Shown piece by piece: positions 28,050 to 38,880 of a stretch of DNA of 64,000 nucleotides. The DNA is taken from contig NC_063257.1 of the NCBI RefSeq assembly GCF_019578655.1, positions 1,736,001 through 1,800,000 of the forward strand. Reading direction: 5' to 3'. The notes beneath the pieces are model-generated. The model was not told the origin of the DNA and searched no databases. It worked only from the letters and a program-made list of their open reading frames with translations. Numbering within the stretch: position 1 is the stretch's first letter; every line of letters starts with the position of its first letter. Origin of the DNA: Ricinus communis. Taxonomy: Eukaryota > Streptophyta > Magnoliopsida > Malpighiales > Euphorbiaceae. The position numbers and the translations under genes were made by a program.

Positions 28050-28368
28050 TGTTGAAGCACCAGATTATAACTGCAAAGTTCAACAGGCAAAAACTGGCAG
28101 TAAGGACCAACAGTCTTTGACTGTTGGTCATGGCCTCAGATAACCAGATCATCACAGGCCTAAGTTAAGGAAAAAGAGCAACACCTCTCCCCTAAGGGAA
28201 AAGGCTGCTTCTACCTTTCCCTAAACTAGAATTTAACGTTAGAATGTAACAAAATCAGCAATAGGACTGTTGCACTCAAATTGTATATAACAGAATGCTT
28301 ATCCCTTTTGTAATCTCAGAATTCAAAATACATTATAAACTCATCATTGATTACTCAATCTTTCCACA
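28050..28368 (+). repeat. 5' LTR of the Copia element
   Basis: The LTR runs from TGTTGAAGCACC to TTTCCACA. It contains a perfect hairpin at 28107-28127 (nine-base arms, TTT loop) and a TATA-like TTGTATATAA near 28281-28290. Confidence 0.96.
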
Positions 28369-28380
28369 TGGTATCAGAGC
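28369..28380 (+). other. Primer binding site of the Copia element
   Basis: TGGTATCAGAGC directly follows the LTR. It is the standard site complementary to the 3' end of plant initiator methionine tRNA. Confidence 0.95.
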
Positions 28381-28436
28381 AGGATTAATCCTGTCATCAC
28401 CTACCCAATAAGATCAGAAACTTTTTTTGCTTCATC

Positions 28437-29345
28437 ATGTCTCACAGTGATTTTACTAAACTCACAAACATTGTGCTAAGGGCCAATCAGAACTACTTTG
28501 AATGGTCAAGGGCCGTCTACATCGGTCTCAGTGGCCGAAAGAAGCTACGGTTCATAATAGGAACCCTGAGCAGGCCAGAATTAAAGAACCCTAACCAACC
28601 AACAAAAGAAGAACTCGAGGCCATCGAAGAATGGCAGGTCACTGGCCATTTGGTCATGTCCTTGCTAACCAACACAATGGAGCCTCAGATTGCCAGATTG
28701 TGTATGCTTCTGGCATCATCACAGGTAGTGTGGGAAAAAATGAAAAATCTATACGGTCAAGAACAAAATTACGCCCACATTTTTAATCTGAAACAAGAAT
28801 TAGCCCACATCAAACCAGAAACCAGGTCCAACGCTAGCTACGCGATCGAGGTGCTGACTCGGTGGGAGGAACTCCAGAGTTACCTCCCACATACAGTCGA
28901 CCCAGAAGAAGCACGGAAAAGGGCAGAGCAAGATTTAGTCTACACATACCTGGGTGGTCTCGACTCCACCTACGAAGCCCTTCGGTCCCAAATCTTACTG
29001 TCAAATGACCTTCCCCGGCTCGACGTTGTCATCGCCCTCATACATCAAGAGGAGACGAGACGCGTCACCATGGGAATAACACAGAACCAAGAAATAGAAG
29101 GGAGAGCCTTCACTTTGCACTCGCGCGATACGGCTCGAGGAAGGGGGACGCCTACCAGTGTCGAGCGGTGTGACCACTGCAAAAAGCAGGGTCACACCCA
29201 CGAACGCTGCTGGCATCTCCACCCTCACCTCAGGCCGACTCACAACAGAGGCGAGCGAGGGAGAAATGGAAGCAAGCGTGAAAGAGAAGGGAGAAGAGGA
29301 GAGATTCGGTTTGGCAGCATAGGAGGAACATGTCGAACCCTAGAA
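28437..29345 (+). pseudogene. Copia gag region (nucleocapsid), frame lost at its end
   Basis: The frame begins with an ATG 68 bp after the LTR and encodes a Copia gag with the early motif NYFEWSRAVYIGLSG. The zinc knuckle C-x2-C-x4-H-x4-C is at 29169-29210. The open frame continues to 29717. However, the sequence that connects to the protease is first in another frame (around 29330-29545) and then in a third (29470-29766), so at least two frameshifts separate gag from the protease. Codon use is richer in G and C than in neighbouring host genes. Confidence 0.85.
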
Positions 29346-29729
29346 ATGTCGACATGTTTAATGGGTCGGATGCAGCTAGTGGGTCGGATTTCTTTAGTTC
29401 AACCCAACCCGACACCGCTGCCAATAGTCGACCTGGAAGCAATAGCCTGGACCAACCCAACAACAGTCAATGGGCTCACCCGGCCTCATTCAGTCACAGC
29501 AGCCTTTGGACCAACTCGGCCCAAACCAACAGCAGCAGCTCATAGACCAACCCGGATCCGACCCGGCCCAACTTGCCAACCCGACCCGACCCGAAATCAA
29601 TCAAACCGACAACTCCCAAATTTCGCAAATAATTTCTCAGCTTCAATCCTTTTTACAGTCTCAGAATTTCCGAGGGTCAGGTTTGGTATTTCAACACTCC
29701 ACAGATTCTCTAAATAAATTTTCTACTTG

Positions 29730-32560
29730 GATTATTGATTCTGGTGCAACTGATCACATGACCTAGGATCCAACAAATTACACAATTTTGTCCCTGCAAA
29801 TTCCCAACATGTGATCGTTGCTAAAGGGGATCGAGCTGAAATCTCTGGTTTTGGCTCATCTAATTTGTTTAATAAAACAATACCTAATATTCTTCTATTG
29901 CCTGCTTTTAAATCTAACTTACTATCCATCCGTAAAATAACCAAGACTTTAAATTGTAATGTAATTTTCTCACCATCTACTGTGATTTTTCAGGATCGAA
30001 TCACTGGAAGACGATTAATGAAGGATACCTTCAAAACGACCTATACTACCTCACCACTCCTAGTCAGTGTCCAACCACGACCAACTCCTCCAACCAAGGC
30101 CTGTTGATGCATAGGCGGTTTGGGCATCCGTCCGACAGAATTTTGAATCAACTTTTTTGTCTTAAAATAGATTTAAGTTGTTGTGATGTTTGCAAATTTT
30201 CAAAGCATACTAGATTGCCTTTTCCCTCGTTGTCTACTAAATTAGAAAAATTATTTGATTTAATCCACTCTGATGTTTGGAGACCTGCCCCCGTCACCTC
30301 ATACAATCACTTCCGCTATTTTGTCACTTTTATCGACGATTACTCACGAGTTACTTGGGTCTATTTGCTAAAAGGAAAAAATGATGTTTTTGCATGTTTC
30401 CTCAACTTTTTTCGCTTTATTCAAAATCAGTACAACGCCAAAATTAAAACCTTCCGTTCAGATAATGGTACTGATATGTGAATAAAAACTTTTCTTAATT
30501 ATTTTTCCAAGAAGGTATTTTGCACCAAACTACCTGCATTTATACTCCCGAACAGAATGGGGTTTCAGAAAGAAAAAAATAGGCATCTTCTTGAGGTTAC
30601 TCGTACTCTTCTCTTTCAAAACAATGTTCCTCATATTTTTTGGTCGGATGCCCTCCTAACTGCAACCTATCTCATCAACCGGCTCTCCAGTTCCATTCTT
30701 AACAATTTCAGCCCTCTGGAACTTCTCAAACAAAGAAAAATGGAATTAGATCATATTCGAGTATTTCGTTGCACAGCCTTTGTCCACATCAGACGTCATC
30801 ATAAACTAGACAAAAGTTGTGTCAAAACCATCTTCCTTGGGTACTCCTCTGAAAAAAGGGCTACAAATGTTATGACCCCACCACCTATAAATCCTACATT
30901 TCCCGAGATGTGACCTTCGATGAAACTACCCCTTACTTTCCTAATGAAACCACTCTTCCTACAGCACCTTCCGTAGACTTTTTTTCCCTCTAACTCTTCC
31001 TTTTTTGATAGTATTCTTCAAGATACTTTCTCTGCACAGGAGCGGCCCCCCGTGCCTATCTCTGGCCCCAGCCCTTCAGGGGGAGAGTCTTCCATTCCTG
31101 CGGCAACTTCTTCAGGGGGAGATCATGAGTCACCTACAGAAGAAATTGCCCTACGGAGATTTACTAGACCAACCAGACCTCCTACTCGGTTAAAGGACTA
31201 TGTGTCCAACTCGGTATCGTATCATATTTATCACTTTATCAATTATAATTTCGTATCATCTTCATACAGGGCTTATTTAAACACTTTCACATCATACACT
31301 GAGCCCACCTCTTTCTGTGATACTAACACCAATCCTAATTGGTGTAAGGCTATGAAAGAAGAGCTCCAGGCTCTGGAGAAAAATGAAACGTGGGATCTTG
31401 TTACCCTGCCACCAAATAAAAAATCGGTTGGCTGTAAATGGGTGTATAAATTCAAATACAAGCATGATGGTACCATTGAAAGGTACAAAGCCAGGTTGGT
31501 AGCAAAGGGCTTCACCCAAACTTATGGCATATATTACCAGGAAACCTTTGCTCCGGTGGCTAAAATGAGCACCGTCCGTATTTTATTATCTGTTGCTACT
31601 AACTCAAGGTGAAGCTTATTTCAGATGGATGTTAAGAATGCATTTCTTCAAGGATCCCTAGCAGAAGAGGTGTACATGACTCTCCCTCCCTCCAGGTCAC
31701 AAATCAGCCTCTGATCCTTCCCTGGTATGTAAGTTAAAAAAGGCAATCTACGGATTGAAACAGTCACTAAGAGCATGGTATGCCAAGCTTAGTCAGTTTC
31801 TCTTAAAAATTAATTTCAGCAAATGTACTTCTGACTCCTCTATGTTCGTTAAGCACACTCAGACTTACACAATAATTATTCTACTATATGTGGATGATAT
31901 TATTATAACAGGAAACAATAATGAAGAAATTGAGAAAGTAAAACAAACTCTAAAGGAGGAATTTGACATTAAGGACCTTGGTCAGTTAACTTACTTTCTC
32001 GGGATAGAAATAGCCAAATCTCATAAAGGGCTATTCCTATCTCAAAGAAAATATGTTCTTGATCTCCTAAAAGAAACAGGGAAGATAGGAGCCAAGCCCA
32101 TAGATACTCCAATGGAAATGAAAATCCGACTCAACTTAAAGGATGACGATCCCTTAAGTGACATAGGCCACTACCAGCACTTGGTAGGAAAATTAATCTA
32201 CTTAACCATCACCAAGCCTGATATTAGCTATATCGTGAGTATGATTAGCCAATTTATGCATGCTCCCCGTACTCCTCATTTGGATGCGGTTGATAGGATC
32301 CTAAGATACCTCAAGGGTACTCCGGGTCAAGGTATTTGGATGAAGAATAATAATAATGCTAACACTGTTATTGGTTTTTTCGATGCAGATTGGGCAGGTA
32401 GCTGTGACAGAAAGTCAACCTCTGGGTTCTACGTATTTGTAGAAGGAAATCTGGTAACTTGGAAAAGCAAAAAATAATCAGTAACTGCAAGATCTAGTGC
32501 CGAAGCTGAGTACCGAGCTATGGCATCAACAGCTAACGAGCTCATTTAGATTAAGTAAGT
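29730..32560 (+). pseudogene. Copia pol region (PR-INT-RT-RNaseH), many breaks
   Basis: Pieces appear in order but in changing frames. The protease motif DSGATDHM is at 29737-29760, followed two codons later by a TAG (29764-29766). The pre-integrase and integrase core lie at 30104-30481, ending in a premature TGA. An integrase C-terminal part is at 30557-30913. The first half of reverse transcriptase is at about 31330-31612, then comes a frame change, and the catalytic YVDD is at 31887-31898. RNase H has DADWAGSCDRKS near 32384 and its frame ends in a TAA at 32475-32477. Related sequence continues to about 32560 with further stops. All expected domains are present, so this is a once-complete pol, now inactive. 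Confidence 0.9.
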
Positions 32561-32839
32561 GCTCACTGACAAGGGAATAAAGTGCAAAGATCCGATGGAG
32601 ATGTACTGTGACAACCAAGCAGCCAGGCACATAGCGTCGAACCCAGTCTTCCACGAAAGGACTAAATATATTGAAGTTGACTGTCACTTCATAAGGGAAA
32701 AAGTCTAATCGGGAGAAATTGCAACTCCATTTGTCAAAAGCCACGAACAGCTGCAGACATTTTCACAAAGGCCCTCGACAAAGCAAGCCACCAAAGGCTC
32801 CTGAGCAAGATGGGTTCTGTCAATTTATTCGAACCCACC

Positions 32840-32850
32840 TTGAGAGGGAG
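32840..32850 (+). other. Polypurine tract of the Copia element
   Basis: TTGAGAGGGAG immediately precedes the 3' LTR. This is the usual place for the plus-strand primer. Confidence 0.85.
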
Positions 32851-33156
32851 TGTTGAAGCACCGGATCATAGCTGCAAAGTTCAATAGGCAAAAACTGGCA
32901 GTTAAGGACTGTTGGTCATGGTCTCAGATAACCAGATCATCATAGGCCTAAGTTAGGGAAAAGGAGCAACACTTCTTCCCTAAGGGAAAAGGCTGCTTCT
33001 ACCTTTCTCTAAACTGGAATTTAACGTTGGAATATAACAAAATCAGCAATAGGACTGTTGCATTCAAATTGTATATAACAGAATGCTTATTTCTCTTATA
33101 ATCTCAGAATTCAAAATACATTATAAACTCATCATTGATCACTCAATCTTTCCACA
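32851..33156 (+). repeat. 3' LTR of the Copia element
   Basis: This is collinear with the 5' LTR over its full length. It lacks 14 bp that make up one arm and the loop of the 5' LTR hairpin and has one extra T nearby. The other differences are 20 transitions. Confidence 0.96.
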
Positions 33157-33682
33157 AATTAGTATTTCCTTTCAAAGATTAGATTTGAAAAGAATAGCAC
33201 CACTGGATAATAATAATTGTTTATTTTATTTTATTTTTTAACAATAATAATAATAGAAAATTAATCAAACCGCATTTAGAAATAGGAGAAAGAAATCAGG
33301 AATTAGCTAATAATAAATTTTTTCTATTACTTTTCGCGAAAGAAACAAATCCTAAAAAGTGAAATTTAGTGAAACAAAAGCTAGTATAATTTCATTAAAT
33401 CTGATTTATGAATCTTTTGACCGGCAGATACAAGTACGTGTCTCGACAATTACACTGACATTAATAATTGTCTCATCCCAACTAAATTTCTACCCTTTTA
33501 ATCCAAAACAATCTCATCTGCAGAACCCATATGCTTTATTCTCGATAATTATTGTATAAAAAACTGTATTAACTTGACACTCTCATAGAGATTCGTATGA
33601 GACTACGAATATTCCTCTCTCCCTTCGCCCTTCTAACATATAAAGTTAATCAGTGAATTCTATTGTAGTGATTACAGTAGAA
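33157..33682. other. Promoter region of the acid phosphatase gene
   Basis: These 526 bp lie between the Copia 3' LTR and the phosphatase start. The retrotransposon therefore ends about 0.5 kb from a gene in the same orientation. No clear TATA box or known motif stands out. Confidence 0.5.
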
Positions 33683-35768
33683 ATGGGAGCGAGGCGGGAC
33701 TCTGTTTCTGTTTTGGTTCTTCTTCTTGTTGTTCTGTTGACGAGTTATTCAAAGATTTCAAATGGGGGAATAACAAGCAGTTTTGTAAGAAGTGGGAACT
33801 TGTCTCTTGATATGCCATTAGACAGTGATGTCTTTGAAGTGCCTCCTGGTTATAATGCTCCTCAACAGGTGATGCATTTGCATATATCATGTTTCTCTTT
33901 TGTGTTCTTGACATTGGGTTATTCTATTGGGTTCTTATGCTTTTCAATTGTAACTTGCTCTGATGAAAGGTGCATATAACACAAGGAGATCATGAAGGAA
34001 ATAGTGTGATTGTTTCTTGGGTTACTCAATATGGACCAGGTTCAAGAACAGTGCTTTACTGGGCTGAGCATGATAAGCTCAAGAATCATGCAGATGGATA
34101 TATTGTTAGATACAAGTACTTCAATTACACTTCTGGTTACATTCATCACTGCACCATTAAGGATTTAGAGGTATGCGCTGTAGTACTTGTTAGGAGTAGT
34201 TTCATTTGGTCTACAGCATGTATGAAGCAAAATTAATCAGATTAATTTGGTGGTCTAATTATATCATGATTGCAGTTTGATACTAAATATTTCTACGAGG
34301 TTGGTAGTGGGAATGTAACAAGAAAATTCTGGTTTATAACTCCTCCTAAACCTGGTCCGGATGTCCCTTACACTTTTGGCCTTATAGGTACTTTAGCCTC
34401 ATTTTCTTTTTGTAGTATAAATTTCAAATCTTTGTCAGTAAGATTTTATCACCTTACCTTCTCTGGCATTTTGAGCAGGGGACCTTGGACAAACTTATGA
34501 TTCGAATAGGACACTTACGCATTATGAGTTTAATCCAACAAAAGGGCAGACAATCTTGTTTGTTGGAGATCTGTCCTATGCAGATGATTATCCATTTCAT
34601 GACAATGTAAGGTGGGATACATGGGGAAGGTTCATTGAACGAATTGCTGCCTATCAACCTTGGATTTGGACTGCAGGGAACCATGAAATTGATTTTGCTC
34701 CTCAATTTGTAAGCCTCTTGTCTCCCTTTTCATCACTTTAACCTTTCAAAAGGGTTTTAAGTTGCTTTTGAATTTTATCAAAACAAGGTTAATGTTGTTG
34801 CAGGGTGAACCTGTTCCATTTAAGCCTTATTTACACCGTTTTCATGTTCCGTATAGTGCTTCTGGTAGCACATCTCCTCTTTGGTACTCCATCAAGAGAG
34901 CTTCAGCATACATCATTGTCATGTCTTCTTACTCTGCTTTTGGTAATTAGTACTTTCCTGTTACTTTGTTAGGACTTATATGTGGAGAATCTTGAAATTG
35001 GGTTCTGGTTGCAGGGAAATACACCCCTCAATACAAATGGCTAGAACAGGAATTGCCGAAAGTGGACAGGACTGAGACACCATGGCTTATTGTTCTTATG
35101 CATTGTCCAATGTACAACAGTTATGTTGGTCACTATATGGAAGGAGAAACCATGAGAGTGATGTATGAGACATGGTTCGTGGAGTATCAAGTTGATGTTG
35201 TCTTTGCTGGTCATGTTCATGCCTATGAACGATCTGTAAGTTCACATTCTACTTCTACGGAGTTGTTAATTTGAAATCAACGAAAAAGAAGAAAAAATAA
35301 TAAAAGTTTTCCCCTTTGATAAATGAATATCGTCGCATTGCAGAAACGCGTATCAAACATAGCATACAATATTGTGAATGGACATTGCATTCCTGTGTAT
35401 AATCGATCTGCTCCAGTTTACATAACCATTGGAGATGGAGGAAATCTAGAAGGATTAGTGACCGAGTAAGTTCTATTTTTGTTGCTGTTAGTTTTAGAAT
35501 GATTCAGCCTTCATAATTAGTTGGAATTGTGATATTGGCTTGTAGTAATTAGTTCATTTTATAATGCAGAATGACAGAGCCACAACCAAGTTACTCCGCT
35601 TTTCGTGAAGCCAGCTTCGGCCATGGACTTCTTGATATAAAGAACAGGACTCATGCCTATTTCAGTTGGCATCGCAATCAAGATGGAGATGCTGTGGAAG
35701 CTGATTCCGTGCGGTTGATCAATAGATATTGGAACTATTTAGAAGAATCATCTATTGCTGAATTATGA
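33683..35768 (+). CDS. Purple acid phosphatase (PAP10/PAP12-like, high-molecular-weight type)
   Basis: This is a secreted Fe-Zn/Mn metallophosphoesterase that frees phosphate from organic esters, usually in the wall or vacuole. Exons are 33683-33868, 33970-34170, 34276-34387, 34479-34708, 34804-34942, 35015-35235, 35344-35465 and 35570-35768, giving 469 residues. A hydrophobic signal peptide covers about residues 9-27. A fibronectin-like N-terminal domain follows. All seven metal ligands are present: D168 (GDLGQT), D197 and Y200 (GDLSYADD), N234 (GNHE), H319 (VLMHCP), H356 and H358 (GHVHAYER). The conserved stretch MTEPQPSY is in the last exon, and glycosylation sites such as NYTS and NRT are seen. 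An in-frame ATG at 33653 would put ten residues before the signal peptide, so 33683 is preferred. It belongs to the PAP5/6/10/11/12 group; I cannot choose one member. A copy of its 3' end lies about 1 kb downstream. Confidence 0.95.
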
Positions 35769-36626
35769 ATATTTGATGATAAAATATGCACGGAGCAAAT
35801 TTTCTCCTCATCATTTCTTATGTTTCATCAGTTACTTGCTGAAAAATAGATGTATAAATCTTGCCATAGATTATCGAAATCTTTTGTAATTTATGTGGTC
35901 TTTCATATATTAGAATAATTACTCCCCTAGTGTTTGAATTGTTAAACAAAAATCTGACGATTGAATGTTTAAACGTTTTTTATTATGACTCAGTAGTCAG
36001 TAGTTATATCATTCATATTTAAGTGTTTCTATCACTTGTGTTCGAATATTCTAAAACCAAATGCCAATATGTAACAAATTTATCAAAATTGAATTATTAA
36101 ATGAAATATAGAGAAACCTTTTAAGTACATTCATTCTATCATCGTAACTAAAGCTAATTGAATAAATTAATTGTGGCATTTACAGAGGGTGACTTTTAAT
36201 TATTAGTGGCTAACTATAATAAATAAATCAATGTAAATTGTAATAACTAAATTATAATATATTTTATTATATAATTAATTTTATCCTAGATAATGTTGAA
36301 AAATGGATCTATTTAAAAGAATTTTCAAAGGAAATGCTGTTAACTTCTCGAGATTTAGACCATTTCATACATTTTACACCAATTTTCTTTCTTCATTTCA
36401 TTTCTTTGCTTCTCGCAACTGTAGAACGATGGATAATGTTGTGTTGTTTATTTACGCTTTTGTGTAACAGAGTTCATGTCCGTACTTCAGGTGGATTATG
36501 GATCAATTTATGTAAGTGATATCATGGCACACCATGGCTTTATATAGTTGTTATGACACTTAATTTTTATCGCATGAACATGAATCAAATATTTGCATAC
36601 ACAACTGTAAATGGGTTATTTAAGGT
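35769..36626. other. Spacer between the phosphatase and its tail copy
   Basis: This contains the phosphatase 3' UTR and AT-rich sequence. I did not find remnants of earlier phosphatase exons here, so the duplication appears to include only the gene's end. Confidence 0.55.
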
Positions 36627-37036
36627 CAATCTACCCCAGCTTACAAACTGTTGGAGATGGGAAGGAATCTCAAAGGATTATTATTATTATTTCAGGGCTG
36701 GTCAGTCAGCATAAATTGTTGGAATTGTTAATTTGCTTGTAGTTATTGGTTTTCTCATGGCCCAGGATGCCAGAGCCACAACCAAGCTACCCGGCTTTAC
36801 GAGAAGCGAGCTTTGTACCATGGTTTTCTGAAACAAAGAACAGGACATATGCCTTTTTCAGTTGGCACCACAACCAAGATGGCGTTGCTGTGGAAGCTGA
36901 TTCTGTACGGTTGACCAATAGATACTGGAGCTCCTTAGAAGAATCGCCATTACATGTTACAGTAAAAGATGATAATTTGATAGCACAAAGAACATATAAA
37001 CTGACCCTTGTGCCAAGTTGCTGGGCATCATTATAA
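36627..37036 (+). pseudogene. Duplicated 3' end of the acid phosphatase gene (exon 7 tail, intron 7, exon 8)
   Basis: The sequence from 36627 matches the end of phosphatase exon 7 (the GGAGATGG...GGAATCT part), then intron 7 (TTGGAATTGTTAATTTGCTTGTAG-like), then exon 8. The exon 7 part is disrupted by an ATT expansion and has lost its donor. The exon 8 part is still open: after the AG at 36764-36765 it reads MPEPQPSY, REASF, KNRTYAFFSWHHNQDG and [13 protein letters not shown], then runs on to a stop at 37034-37036. The residues GHG of the parent are replaced by VPW. As a gene it is a fragment without metal-binding motifs. As an exon it could still be spliced to the parent, because the phase fits. 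Confidence 0.85.
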
Positions 37037-37972
37037 GTACAGCAAGAACATCAAATTGACCTGCAAGGAAAGATCTAATAATTTGATCTTTGATGCCCAA
37101 GTGGGTACAGCCGTATACGAACGAAGATGAATATTCTGCAATAATTGATTCCAACGGTGAATTCGTTAAACAGAATTTTAAAAGATACCTGGCAGTCCGC
37201 ATGTAATACAAATCTTACAGTACAACTATAAATAATATATTATTTTTATATAATTATATTTTCATATTAACCGTCTTTTAGTGTTTATTTTTTAGTTTTA
37301 TTCAAATATTGGTATACAATTATATTTATGTTAATAGTATTTATTTTTAATTATATTCAAATATTGGTAAGAAGGATATGAAAAGTATGTTGTAAATAAA
37401 AAATATGCAAAAGAAAGAGTAAATTTATAAATTCCTTTCTCGTTATGTGTTAAGTGTGTTTTGTTTTTTTATATTTTATTTTTGTTTAAAATTATTATTT
37501 TTTAATAAGTTTAGGTTTTCCTGTTTTTCCTTCAAAAGTTTTTTTGAATAATTTTAATGCTTGCCTTGCCTTACTTCTGTGTGGCATGGGAGGTCACTAA
37601 GAAATGAGGACATTGAAAGGTCACTAGGCCACCGAAATTATGCGACTAAATTGAGGTGAAAGACGGCTGGAACACATGTGGGTTGTATACTAAGCTACTT
37701 TTATTTCATTTTCTAGGTTCTATATATATTATACACCTCATCTTCCCACCACCCAATGCTAAGAGAAGACATCTCCCGATTCAATACAAAGAAAAGACGC
37801 ACACAAAAAAAAATGAAAAAAAAAAAAGTATAATCTTACAAGCAGAGGCACGTGACAGATAGATCACGTGAGCGATATACAAGAGCCACGAACAAGCCCA
37901 GAAAAACCTATGTGCCTGAAGCGTGGCCATCGCTGGCTTTAGTATAGACAGGAGATGGAGTTTGCTGTTATT
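37037..37972. other. Intergenic region, 3' flank of DREB2D
   Basis: The first 500 bp are AT-rich. Near DREB2D, in its probable 3' UTR or just beyond, there are A-rich runs at 37805-37830 and two CACGTG boxes (37849-37854 and 37865-37870). Confidence 0.55.
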
Positions 37973-38716
37973 TTACTTGCACCATGGAGTCTGCAACGCG
38001 TCCCAGTTTGTTCCATCCATCAGATTGCTGGCAAAAATTCCAGGGTCTTCCATTGCAGGGAAATCTATTGACATTGCTGCTTCTGCCCAAATTGAATCAT
38101 CAAATAAAGGCAGGTTCACGTTCAGATTTTCCCACAGCTCATTTATTCCAGCTCCCTCTTGATTTTGCCCATAAATACTTGCTTCATTACTTTCTGCCAC
38201 GTTTGCATTGCAGCAGTCCACGTTTGCATTAGGAAAGGATACAATTGAGTCATAGCTGTAAGCTGGTGTTACAAGGTTATTAGCCCTTATGATTGGGCCA
38301 CTTGATGGACATGTGGCACCTGAATTATGTAGGATTTGGGATTGGGACCGATTTCCTAATTGAGAAGCTTGGGAATTTGCAGAAGAGGCTGGAACTTTGT
38401 TCTTGCTGGAGTGCAACTCCGGCAGGTTAAGCTTGGCTTCCGGGCCATAGAGCTTACGAGCAGCAGCATCATAAGCCATGGCAGCTTCATGGGAGGTGTC
38501 AAAAGTACCAAGCCAGAGACGGGCACCACGGTTGGGCTCTCTGATCTCAGCAACCCATTTACCCCAAGTTCTCTGACGAACACCCTTGTAAGTGCAGAGT
38601 GCATTCTCCGGACCTCCTTTGCCTCTCATGCAACCTTTTCTCGAACTAGCCTGTGCAGGTTTCTTTAGTTGTTTTTTCTCTCCAAGAACAGTACTCACGG
38701 TTGATTTAGACATCAT
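37973..38716 (-). CDS. DREB2D: DREB2-type AP2/ERF transcription factor, DREB2D-like
   Basis: This is a nuclear activator of the DREB A-2 group that binds DRE/CRT (A/GCCGAC) elements, typically in drought and heat responses. The gene is intronless and encodes 247 residues; Arabidopsis DREB2D has about 206. A basic nuclear-localisation region ([20 protein letters not shown]) precedes a single AP2 domain at about residues 42-99 with [17 protein letters not shown] and [16 protein letters not shown]. The DREB-diagnostic valine 14 and glutamate 19 of the domain are V55 and E60. The tail is acidic and aromatic ([14 protein letters not shown]), as expected for an activation region. The start chosen is the first Met of the MMSK pair. 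The frame stays open 90 codons further upstream, but that stretch crosses the TATA box and has no AP2-family similarity. Its position relative to WAT1 and TFIIF-beta matches Arabidopsis AT1G75490, which supports the DREB2D assignment. Confidence 0.9.
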   Translation of the reverse strand: MMSKSTVSTVLGEKKQLKKPAQASSRKGCMRGKGGPENALCTYKGVRQRTWGKWVAEIREPNRGARLWLGTFDTSHEAAMAYDAAARKLYGPEAKLNLPELHSSKNKVPASSANSQASQLGNRSQSQILHNSGATCPSSGPIIRANNLVTPAYSYDSIVSFPNANVDCCNANVAESNEASIYGQNQEGAGINELWENLNVNLPLFDDSIWAEAAMSIDFPAMEDPGIFASNLMDGTNWDALQTPWCK

Positions 38717-38813
38717 TTTTTTTTCTCTATTCCTCCCAAAAAGAAACAGAAAGCAGAAGAAAAGTAAACGGTAGTTGATGGTGATAAGAACACTAGACAA
38801 AACGAAACAGTGG

Positions 38814-38821
38814 TATTTATA
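38814..38821 (-). promoter_or_regulatory. TATA box of DREB2D
   Basis: TATAAATA on the minus strand lies about 100 bp upstream of the ATG. Confidence 0.65.
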
Positions 38822-38873
38822 CAGTGGTAAACGGGGGAGAGATAAGTGCAAAATCAATAGGTATAAGGCCGAG

Positions 38874-38880
38874 ACGTGTC
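38874..38880 (+). promoter_or_regulatory. ABRE-like element upstream of DREB2D
   Basis: ACGTGTC lies about 55 bp beyond the TATA box. It matches the abscisic-acid-response core bound by bZIP factors. Functional use is inference. Confidence 0.35.

Larger units (their letters stand above)
28050..33156 (+). mobile_element. Full-length Ty1/Copia LTR retrotransposon, decayed
   Basis: The element is 5107 bp with TG...CA LTRs of 319 and 306 bp, a methionine-tRNA primer site right after the 5' LTR, and a purine tract just before the 3' LTR. The flanking bases are GATTA (28045-28049) and AATTA (33157-33161), a 5-bp target-site duplication with one mismatch. Inside, the domain order is gag with a CCHC knuckle, aspartic protease, integrase, reverse transcriptase and RNase H. 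Integrase ahead of reverse transcriptase identifies Copia rather than gypsy. The coding region is broken by several frameshifts and stops, so it cannot move on its own. The LTRs differ by 20 substitutions in about 305 aligned bases, which means an insertion some millions of years old, not recent. The GC content of gag is clearly higher than in the surrounding DNA. Confidence 0.96.

Noticed and set aside
28369..28380. A tRNA-like sequence after the Copia LTR
   Set aside because: It is the short primer binding site, not a tRNA gene.
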